Assembly (NCBI RefSeq): GCF_002160325.1
Contig: NZ_NFKJ01000002.1
Coordinates: 1 to 64,000 of the forward strand
From: Lachnoclostridium sp. An181
GTDB lineage: Bacteria; Bacillota; Clostridia; Lachnospirales; Lachnospiraceae
Length of the DNA: 64,000 nucleotides
Direction: 5' to 3'
The notes under the pieces were generated by a model. The model did no database searches, had not been told where the DNA came from, and saw nothing but the letters and a program-made list of their open reading frames with translations. Below, in pieces: positions 32,932 to 39,845 of the stretch (positions are counted from its first letter, which is position 1; each line of letters begins with the position of its first letter). The position numbers were made by a program, and so were the translations under genes.

Positions 32932-34329
32932 TCATTGATTTACAATTTCATTTTCTGTCACTGTATTTCCATCCAGCACAATATGGTCGTAATTGGACAG
33001 GCCATAACTTCCGATTCCCTCCACAATATAGGAATCCTCATCCTCGCTGAGAATATTGATCTGCTTAAATACCGTGTAGCCGTTGTTGATACTGTATACG
33101 CCGTCAAATGTTTTTGTCTCTTTTGGCACATAGTTTTCAGTCAGTGTATCCTCTTTGACAAGTACTGCATCTTTTGGCAGTTCATCCATTGCGATGTAAG
33201 CCACATTTTCATCCACATTGTCCGCAAAAATACTGACACTTACATCTTTACTCTCCATCCCGTCTTCTGAAAGGACATGAATCTTGGTGTGGTCTTTATT
33301 TAAATAGGAGTACGGAATTACATAAAACTCCTTTTCCACTTTTGCTGATTTTGGGATCTTAAGGCCTTCCTGATCCTCTAAAATGAGCTGCACATCCAGA
33401 TATCTGTCGGATGCATAACGAATCATGGAATTGTAAAGAGAGACGGTCCCCAAATACTGTCCTTCCTTTTTTTCTATTTTCATAGAAGTGGTGGTAATTG
33501 TATTGTCCTTGGAAAAACGAATTTTTACTGTACTTGTATTCTGTTTGTTTTCCCTCTGTTTTTCTAAAAGCGTTTCCGCTGTAGTATCATCCAGACCCAA
33601 AACCATACTCCAGTCATCATCTGTGATCAGCTTGTATACCGGATCTCCTCTCGAAACTTTCGTGTTGTTTTTCCTCTCTGCTTTTTTATACTTTGTCCGT
33701 TCCAAATCTTTTGGAGTGACATCCTCTGCCTTTAGCCCCTCCATACCATCCGTATAACAAACGAGAATACCATCATCTTCTGTGTACTGCATGGACAGTG
33801 ACGTATCCCCTGCATCCAGTTTCGTCTGTATTTCAGCTGCATAATTTTTATTTGAGGCGTCCATGATCACAGAATCCACCTGGTCTTTGAGTGAATAAAC
33901 AGCATCAAACTGTGTTTCCCCAAAAGTCTCTCCGAAACTTTGGAATCGCGACAAAATCTTTCCATACTCCTCATCTGAAAGCATTTCCTTGGAGTCTGTT
34001 TCCTCCTCCAGTTTCAATTTTTCCTCTGACAGGGAGTAAACCGGCATTCCTTTTGCAACTTTCGTATTGTCTGTCTGAAAAAAATTCAAGTAACCGTCCT
34101 GCGCAGCTGTGACTACAATCTCGTTGCGCAAAACAAGTCCTGTACAAGACTTTTCCTTCAGAATCCTTCCCTCCCGCACTTCATATTCATCTATCTTAGG
34201 CGTCGTAAGATAGATGACAGTGACAGCGACAAGATATACAAGAATAATCCCAAAGATCAGCATACCGATATTAAAATACCGGCGTTTGCGGAAAGACCGG
34301 ATATTTTCTTTCTGAACTGATGTTTTCAA
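32932..34329 (-). CDS. HlyD-like membrane-anchored adaptor protein
   Basis: A 465-residue protein with a short basic cytoplasmic start, one membrane helix (about 19-42, FNIGMLIFGIILVYLVAVTV) and a long extracytoplasmic part. The beginning of that part (GRILKEKSCTGLVLRNEIVV, then NTKVAKGMPVYSL) resembles the biotinyl-lipoyl-like segment of HlyD adaptors. No ABC transporter or outer channel gene is adjacent. It regularly sits just upstream of yggS-sepF in Lachnospiraceae, which suggests an envelope or division role, an inference. It overlaps the radical SAM gene by 4 nt. Confidence 0.72.
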   Translation of the reverse strand: MKTSVQKENIRSFRKRRYFNIGMLIFGIILVYLVAVTVIYLTTPKIDEYEVREGRILKEKSCTGLVLRNEIVVTAAQDGYLNFFQTDNTKVAKGMPVYSLSEEKLKLEEETDSKEMLSDEEYGKILSRFQSFGETFGETQFDAVYSLKDQVDSVIMDASNKNYAAEIQTKLDAGDTSLSMQYTEDDGILVCYTDGMEGLKAEDVTPKDLERTKYKKAERKNNTKVSRGDPVYKLITDDDWSMVLGLDDTTAETLLEKQRENKQNTSTVKIRFSKDNTITTTSMKIEKKEGQYLGTVSLYNSMIRYASDRYLDVQLILEDQEGLKIPKSAKVEKEFYVIPYSYLNKDHTKIHVLSEDGMESKDVSVSIFADNVDENVAYIAMDELPKDAVLVKEDTLTENYVPKETKTFDGVYSINNGYTVFKQINILSEDEDSYIVEGIGSYGLSNYDHIVLDGNTVTENEIVNQ

Positions 34330-35282
34330 TGTGTCTCCTCCTGTCCTAATTTCTTTAATGCAGCTCCACGCAGATAGTGGAATCGTTTTCCCTGATATGA
34401 ATGATCCTGTCTCATATTTTCCAGCAGTTCATCCTGAAGTTTCCACCAGCTGGTGTTCCAATTGCAAAACACTGCATCTTTTTGCGGAATACGGCTAAAA
34501 AGTCTCTCCACGGCAATCCCGGGATCCAGATATTCGAGGAAGGTCTCCACACGTCTTAGGTATTCCTCTTTGGAACATATGGTTATTGTACCATTTTCAT
34601 AGTATTCACACAATAAAGTGTTTTTTGCAATGTAAAGAGAATGAAGTTTCACTGTATCAATCTGCATGGCGGAAATCACCTTTGCAGTCTCTATACAATC
34701 CCGCAGTGTATCACAGGGCAAATTCAAAATAATGTGAACACAGATGGAAAATCCATAAGATTGTATTGTGCGCACTGCATCGATAAATTCTGCAAGACCA
34801 TGTCCTCTGTTGATAAAATCAAGAGTATGATAGTTTACAGTTTGAAGCCCCAGTTCCACGGTTATCTCCACTCCGTACCTCTTTCTTACATCCTCCAGCA
34901 CTTGCATGTAAGCCTCTGAAACACAGTCCGGCCTTGTAGAGACCGCTATCTCCACAATATCATCCACCCTGACTGCTTCCTGCACATACTCCCGGAAACG
35001 CTCAAGAGAAAGAAAGGTGTTGGTAAAGTTCTGAAAATATGCGATATATTTCTTTGCCTTATACTTTTTTTCAATGTGCTCTTTTGTGGCAAGAAGCTGT
35101 TCTTGCACAGAATGGAAGGAGGACATTGCCTCAAAACCTGTCCCGACTTCTGAGCAGAAAGCACAGCCGCTTTCCCCACCCAGCCTGTTCGGGCAGGTGA
35201 CCGGAAGATTGACAGGAAGTTTATATACTTTTTCTTTATATTTTCTTTTCAGGTAATCTGAATATTTGTAGTAGAATTCCAT
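34326..35282 (-). CDS. TIGR01212-family radical SAM protein (YhcC-like)
   Basis: A 318-residue radical SAM protein. The cluster cysteines are Cys30, Cys40 and Cys43 (CPNRLGGESGCAFC), the spaced pattern typical of this family, not the classical CxxxCxxC. YIAYFQNFTNTF and VELGLQTVNYHTLDFINRGH are family blocks. The last ~40 residues contain WNTSWWKLQDELLENM. YhcC-like proteins have no proven reaction in most species. It is first in this - strand run. Confidence 0.87.
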   Translation of the reverse strand: MEFYYKYSDYLKRKYKEKVYKLPVNLPVTCPNRLGGESGCAFCSEVGTGFEAMSSFHSVQEQLLATKEHIEKKYKAKKYIAYFQNFTNTFLSLERFREYVQEAVRVDDIVEIAVSTRPDCVSEAYMQVLEDVRKRYGVEITVELGLQTVNYHTLDFINRGHGLAEFIDAVRTIQSYGFSICVHIILNLPCDTLRDCIETAKVISAMQIDTVKLHSLYIAKNTLLCEYYENGTITICSKEEYLRRVETFLEYLDPGIAVERLFSRIPQKDAVFCNWNTSWWKLQDELLENMRQDHSYQGKRFHYLRGAALKKLGQEETH

Positions 35283-35356
35283 TTTTCCTCCCTGATGTAT
35301 ATTTTTTCCTCCTTCGGAAATACTAAAGACATACTGGATAAAGGAGGAATATTTAC

Positions 35357-35563
35357 ATGAAATGGTTTGACAACACAGCCTTGACCCTTGTCATCATCGG
35401 AGCAGTAAACTGGCTGTTGGTCGGTATTTTCCGCTTTGACCTTGTTGCTTTCATTTTCGGCAACCTGTCCTGGGTATCACGCATCATCTATACCCTCGTA
35501 GGACTGTGCGGTTTATATTTGATCAGCCTTTACGGAAGAATCAATGCTATTTCCGAATCATAA
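35357..35563 (+). CDS. DUF378 small membrane protein
   Basis: A 68-residue protein with two membrane helices (TLVIIGAVNWLLVGIF and IIYTLVGLCGLYLISL). ALTLVIIGAVNWLLVG and the loop FIFGNLSWVSRIIY are diagnostic for DUF378 (YuzA-like), whose function is unknown. AAAGGAGGAA precedes the ATG. It is a lone + strand gene between two large - strand operons. Confidence 0.85.
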   Translation: MKWFDNTALTLVIIGAVNWLLVGIFRFDLVAFIFGNLSWVSRIIYTLVGLCGLYLISLYGRINAISES

Positions 35564-35572
35564 TCCGAAAAA

Positions 35573-35601
35573 GAGGGTGCTGCAACTATTACAACACCCT
35601 C
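35573..35601 (-). terminator. Terminator of the mre-min-dac operon
   Basis: GAGGGTG (35573-35579) pairs with CACCCTC (35595-35601), with extra inner pairs. On the - strand it is followed by TTTTT, so it acts mainly on the Dac-like gene's transcript. Confidence 0.7.
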
Positions 35602-35615
35602 CTGGTACATATCAT

Positions 35616-36614
35616 TTACTCTTCAAATACAGGTGAACTTGGTAAACTTGTGTCAATCGTTCCCATCAAAGCACTCATATCCTTGTACAGAACTTGTCTG
35701 CTCTGTGCTCCCATCACAACAGAGATGTAAGGATTTCCCTTTTCATCTTTCTCATAGAGAATCAAGCAGTACCCTGCCTCGTCTGTTGTTCCAGTCTTTC
35801 CCCCGAGAACAGTAATGCCCTGTGGAGCATCTGCAAGCCCTCTCTGGTAGTAATTGGACGGTTTCCATGTGTCAGAGCGGACTGTACCGTCCGCCTCTGT
35901 AATATTCACAGGATAAGAGTTCGTCTCAATAATCTCCCGGAAAGTTTCATTTTGGACACATTGACTGAAAATCAAGTACAGATCATACGCTGTTGTATAG
36001 TGCTCCGCATTCTGAAGGCCGTGGGCATTCGTATAATGTGTATTTGTGGCCCCCATCAACTTTGCCTCTTCATTCATCTTATCCACAAATGCCTCTTCAC
36101 TTCCAAAAATATGCTCTGCGATGGCAACCGCGTTGTCATTTCCGGAATGCAGAACAAGGCCGTAGATCAAATCACGCAGAGTCAGTTGATCCCCAACCTT
36201 CAGTCCACAGACTGAAGATGCCGGATCCAGATCAAGTATCGAATCACTCACTGTCACCTCATCGTCAAGATTCCCATATTTTAGTGCCACATAAGCTGTC
36301 ATGATCTTTGTGGTACTTGCCGGATAAAGTTTCTCGTGTACCTTCTGGGAATAGAGGACCTCTTTTCTGTTCAGATCAAACAAGCCCGCAGCGTGCAAGG
36401 ATCCATCTGTCTCATACCCTGCCCGCTCAATATCCTTATCTGTCACACATAAATTCTCCGCAAAAAACTCTCCCCTGTACAAATCCTCTACGTAGTGCTC
36501 TGATTCCAGGAGAGAGAGTTTTTCTTCGTAAGAATTGGAAGAACATCCGTTAAGAAGTAATCCGCTGATAAAGACAGCCATAAAAAAGCCATAATACTTA
36601 TTTATACATCTCAC
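35616..36614 (-). CDS. D-Ala-D-Ala carboxypeptidase-like lipoprotein
   Basis: A 332-residue serine DD-peptidase (S11 type). The N-terminus MRCINKYYGFFMAVFISGLL ends in a lipobox LLNGC (Cys24). Catalytic motifs are SxxK as Ser100-Lys103 (YPASTTK), SGN (157-159) and KTG (273-275). It trims peptidoglycan stem peptides. Compared with DacA/DacF it lacks the long C-terminal membrane-anchor domain, consistent with lipid anchoring. It is last in the cell-shape operon and overlaps mgsA by 17 nt. Confidence 0.9.
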   Translation of the reverse strand: MRCINKYYGFFMAVFISGLLLNGCSSNSYEEKLSLLESEHYVEDLYRGEFFAENLCVTDKDIERAGYETDGSLHAAGLFDLNRKEVLYSQKVHEKLYPASTTKIMTAYVALKYGNLDDEVTVSDSILDLDPASSVCGLKVGDQLTLRDLIYGLVLHSGNDNAVAIAEHIFGSEEAFVDKMNEEAKLMGATNTHYTNAHGLQNAEHYTTAYDLYLIFSQCVQNETFREIIETNSYPVNITEADGTVRSDTWKPSNYYQRGLADAPQGITVLGGKTGTTDEAGYCLILYEKDEKGNPYISVVMGAQSRQVLYKDMSALMGTIDTSLPSSPVFEE

Positions 36615-36993
36615 GCCAATCCAAATCTCCTCGTTCTATCGCATGAATCAAAAGTTCAGCAGTTGCCACATTCGTCGCAATCGGAATATTATACGTGTCA
36701 CACAGACGGACAACATCATTGACATCCGGCTCATTTGGTTTTGGATTTGCCGGGTCGCGGAGAAAAATCAGCGCGTCAATATCATTCTGTGCTATCTGTG
36801 CCCCCAGCTGCTGCATGCCGCCCAGCGGACCTGCAAGATATTTGTGGATGGAAAGATTTGTCACTTCCTCCACAAGTCTGCCCGTAGTCCCTGTTGCATA
36901 AAGTGAATGTTTATTTAAAATTCCACGGTATGCAATACAAAAATTTTGCATCAGTGTTTTTTTTGAATTATGTGCAATCAATCCTATATTCAT
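36598..36993 (-). CDS. mgsA: Methylglyoxal synthase
   Basis: A 131-residue enzyme converting dihydroxyacetone phosphate to methylglyoxal plus phosphate. Motifs are GLIAHNSKK, ATGTTGRLV (phosphate loop), and LAGPLGGMQQLGAQI. The catalytic Asp lies in FLRDPANPKP. I use the ATG after AAGGAG; longer frames run into rodA antiphase. Its place between rodA and the carboxypeptidase gene, with overlap on one side, makes it part of the envelope operon. Confidence 0.93.
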   Translation of the reverse strand: MNIGLIAHNSKKTLMQNFCIAYRGILNKHSLYATGTTGRLVEEVTNLSIHKYLAGPLGGMQQLGAQIAQNDIDALIFLRDPANPKPNEPDVNDVVRLCDTYNIPIATNVATAELLIHAIERGDLDWREMYK

Positions 36994-37004
36994 TTTTTCT
37001 CTCC

Positions 37005-38111
37005 TTACTGATATTTTTTTGGCTGTAATCCAACATTTAGTACAAATCCAATTCCCATATACATACAGACAATGGATGTCAGTCCGTAGCTCACAAACGG
37101 TAGGGAGAGTCCTGTGTTTGGGAGCAACATCGTCGCCACACCGATATTGATAAATGTCTGTATCCCTATCAGTGCGGCAACTCCCCCGCAGATAAGCTGC
37201 CCCGCCCGGTCCTGCGCTTTCATACCTATTAGAATACATTCTATTATTATTAATAATAACAAAATTATAACTGCACAACAACCCACAAAGCCAAAATCTT
37301 CACCAATTATTGCAAAAATAAAGTCAGTTTGCGGCTCTAAAATGAAATTTCCGTTTTTCACAGATGTCGTGGAATCTTTGTTTCCAGTCAACTGTCCTGC
37401 TCCGATCGCCATCAGCGAGTTTTTCTGCTGATATGCCTCCTCATCGGCATATTTTTCCGGTTCCAGCCATGCAAGAATTCTCTCCTGCTGATAATCTTTC
37501 AAAAACGGCTGGTTTGGCTGTATGGCAATGACAATAAAGATGACTCCAACCGGAATGACAACAGCAAGCGTCCGCCCGATGATCTTATAACTCAATCCTC
37601 CCATAAACAACAATGCGCAGAACAAAGCCGCAAGACAAAGTGTTGTGGAAAGATTCGGCTGCATATACACTAAAAGCAACGATGGCAGCATCAGACCGAT
37701 GCATTCCAGTATGATCTTTTTATTGCTCATCTCCTCCGCATGTTTCATCATAAATTTGGCAAAAAACAGTATGGTCAGTATTTTTGTCAAATCCGAAGGC
37801 TGGAACTGAAAACCTCCGATCGCCAGCCATCTTGTCGCTCCATTTACGTTTTTACCAAAAAGCAAAACCAACGTAAGAAGTGCAATATTGGCGGCATACA
37901 TCAGCCAGTACAATTTGAGTATCCAGACATAATCGATAAGCGAAATCACAACCATGACTAAAATGCCGAGGATGACTCCGAAAATCTGTCTGCCCTGCAA
38001 TTCTTCCTTCGCACTTCCCACAGCCACGATCCCAATGACAGAGATGGCAATGACAAGTATCACCAGATTAAATTTGTAATCCTTAATATGATATGGTTTT
38101 GTAAATTTCAC
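37005..38111 (-). CDS. rodA: RodA-type SEDS peptidoglycan polymerase
   Basis: A 368-residue SEDS protein with about ten membrane helices, polymerising glycan strands from lipid II with a class B PBP. Conserved segments are GGFQFQPSDLTKILTILFFAKFM, QTDFIFAIIGEDFGFVGC and NTGLSLPFVSYGLTSIVCMY. The partner is the PBP2 encoded four genes upstream. It overlaps minE by 4 nt. The gene falls in the rod (not FtsW) branch by neighbours; sequence alone could also fit SpoVE/FtsW. Confidence 0.88.
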   Translation of the reverse strand: MKFTKPYHIKDYKFNLVILVIAISVIGIVAVGSAKEELQGRQIFGVILGILVMVVISLIDYVWILKLYWLMYAANIALLTLVLLFGKNVNGATRWLAIGGFQFQPSDLTKILTILFFAKFMMKHAEEMSNKKIILECIGLMLPSLLLVYMQPNLSTTLCLAALFCALLFMGGLSYKIIGRTLAVVIPVGVIFIVIAIQPNQPFLKDYQQERILAWLEPEKYADEEAYQQKNSLMAIGAGQLTGNKDSTTSVKNGNFILEPQTDFIFAIIGEDFGFVGCCAVIILLLLIIIECILIGMKAQDRAGQLICGGVAALIGIQTFINIGVATMLLPNTGLSLPFVSYGLTSIVCMYMGIGFVLNVGLQPKKYQ

Positions 38112-38347
38112 AATTTTTCTCCTGTAAGTTTGATAGTAATGTTTGCCCGGGTAACCTGGACTTCAAAATTTTCCTGTGTAACTTCAATATATTTGGATAC
38201 GGTTTGGTACAATTCTTTTTTTAACTGTTCATATTTATCTGGAGTACAGCAGCAGATCCGGTCAGATACAAGAAGAATCTTCAACCGGTCTTTCGCGATA
38301 GGTACAGACGGGGTCTTTGCACCGCCGGAAAATTCCAATACTCCCAT
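38108..38347 (-). CDS. minE: Cell division topological specificity factor MinE
   Basis: A 79-residue MinE. The anti-MinCD region KDRLKILLVSDR matches the family, followed by the dimerisation part (QLKKELYQTVSKYIEV). It stimulates MinD's ATPase to set up pole-to-pole patterning. The ATG lies 9 nt from AGGAGG; a GTG one codon earlier is equally usable. MinE is absent from Bacillus subtilis, which uses DivIVA, so its presence is a clostridial feature. Confidence 0.9.
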   Translation of the reverse strand: MGVLEFSGGAKTPSVPIAKDRLKILLVSDRICCCTPDKYEQLKKELYQTVSKYIEVTQENFEVQVTRANITIKLTGEKL

Positions 38348-38359
38348 CACTTATGCCTC

Positions 38360-39151
38360 CTATTTCTTTTTGAACATTTTTGAAATCTTTGAAAAGAATC
38401 CCGCTCCATCGGACAGATCCATAAGCGGAACCTCCTCTCCGATAACTCTCCTGCAGATATTCTGGTATGCAATCCCAGCCTTAGAGTGCAGTCCAATAAC
38501 CGGTTCTCCCTGATTTGTCCCGATCACGACATGTTCGTCATCCGGAACTGCCCCGAGAAGTGGAATAGCCAGAATTTCCGTCACATCCTCAATGGACATC
38601 ATATCTCCCCGCTTTACCATGTCCATACGGATGCGGTTGATGATCAGATCCATTTTTTTCATCTTATTTTTTTCCAGCAACCCAATGATCCTGTCAGCAT
38701 CCCGGATTGCAGATACTTCCGGAGTAGTCACAATGATCGCTCTGTCCGCTCCTGCGATGGCATTTTGAAATCCCTGCTCAATCCCCGCCGGACAGTCCAG
38801 AAGTATGTAATCAAATTCTTCACTTAATTCTTCGGTAAGCTTTTTCATCTGCTCCGGAGAGACCGCTGACTTGTCTCTCGTCTGCGCAGAAGGCAGAAGC
38901 ATCAAATTTTCATATCGATTATCCCTGATAAGCGCCTGTTTCAAGCGGCAGTTTCCTTCAATGACGTCGACCAGGTTGTACACAATCCTGTTTTCCAACC
39001 CCATCACAACATCTAAATTCCGAAGTCCAAGGTCTGTATCGATCACCACTACCTTTTTATCCAAACGTGCAAGCCCCACACCAAGATTTGCTGTTGTCGT
39101 CGTCTTTCCGACTCCTCCTTTTCCTGATGTTACAACAATGATTTCACCCAT
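38360..39151 (-). CDS. minD: Septum site-determining ATPase MinD
   Basis: A 263-residue ParA-type ATPase. The deviant Walker A is TSGKGGVGKTTTTANLG (residues 9-25), switch regions are VIDTDLGLRNLDVVMGLE and YILLDCPAGIEQGFQ. The C-terminal amphipathic membrane-targeting helix is FFSKISKMFKKK. With MinC and MinE it blocks division near the poles. The start follows GGGAGG; it begins 20 nt from minC. Confidence 0.96.
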   Translation of the reverse strand: MGEIIVVTSGKGGVGKTTTTANLGVGLARLDKKVVVIDTDLGLRNLDVVMGLENRIVYNLVDVIEGNCRLKQALIRDNRYENLMLLPSAQTRDKSAVSPEQMKKLTEELSEEFDYILLDCPAGIEQGFQNAIAGADRAIIVTTPEVSAIRDADRIIGLLEKNKMKKMDLIINRIRMDMVKRGDMMSIEDVTEILAIPLLGAVPDDEHVVIGTNQGEPVIGLHSKAGIAYQNICRRVIGEEVPLMDLSDGAGFFSKISKMFKKK

Positions 39152-39170
39152 TTTCTTTCCTCCCGGTTCT

Positions 39171-39827
39171 TTATTTGGCCAAAGACTGGAACACAAAAGA
39201 GTTCCCTTCTATAAAGGCTTTCTTTGCTCCTGAAACATTATTTTCTTCGTCTTTTGTCCTTTGCGGATCCCACCGGATATCTGCTATTTTCAGTTCCTTT
39301 GGTTCCATGGAGAGCGCACTGATCACAGCATTTCTGTCGCCGGCACATCCGGCATGCACACTGCCGTCAATTCTGCCTATCACCGTTACATTTCCCTTGG
39401 AGACAACCACTGCACCTCTTTCAACGTCCCCAAGTATCACCAGGCTTGTATCAGTTTCCAAAAACTCATTTTTTCTCAAAGTACCTTTGTAAAATCTTCC
39501 GTCCGATTCTTCTTCCGGCTCCTCTCTTTCTCTTGCATGCTCAACTGCGCTCTGATAGAAAGCATCATGTTCCTCATCCATATCCACAATACAAGGAATC
39601 ATAATATCAGCCGTATCTGAGATCAGACGGACGATCTCCTTTTCCTGTGTATGAGTAAGACTCCGTCCCCCAAAGCTGACGGCCATTGCTGATTTGCGGA
39701 AAAATCTTCTTGATGCAGAAAACTTTTCCGCAATCTCGGCCTTCAAATCTTCGTATGGGACATCCGCATCCATATGAACGAGAAGTCCATGTCTTGTGCT
39801 CTTGATGATAACGGAGTTTTTCATCAT
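39171..39827 (-). CDS. minC: Septum site-determining protein MinC
   Basis: A 218-residue MinC. The N-terminal FtsZ-inhibiting domain (about 1-100) precedes a C-terminal beta-helix (VILGDVERGAVVVSKGNVTV, GRIDGSVHAGCAGDRNA) that binds MinD. The usual RSGQ motif before the helix reads RKNE here (YKGTLRKNEFLE). GAAGGTGAT precedes two ATGs. It lies between PBP2 and minD. Confidence 0.9.
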   Translation of the reverse strand: MMKNSVIIKSTRHGLLVHMDADVPYEDLKAEIAEKFSASRRFFRKSAMAVSFGGRSLTHTQEKEIVRLISDTADIMIPCIVDMDEEHDAFYQSAVEHAREREEPEEESDGRFYKGTLRKNEFLETDTSLVILGDVERGAVVVSKGNVTVIGRIDGSVHAGCAGDRNAVISALSMEPKELKIADIRWDPQRTKDEENNVSGAKKAFIEGNSFVFQSLAK

Positions 39828-39845
39828 ATCACCTTCTTTAATTCT

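Noticed and set aside
36994-37281. N-terminal extension of the methylglyoxal synthase
   Set aside because: The upstream in-frame codons overlap rodA in another frame and match nothing; the ATG after AAGGAG gives the normal family length.
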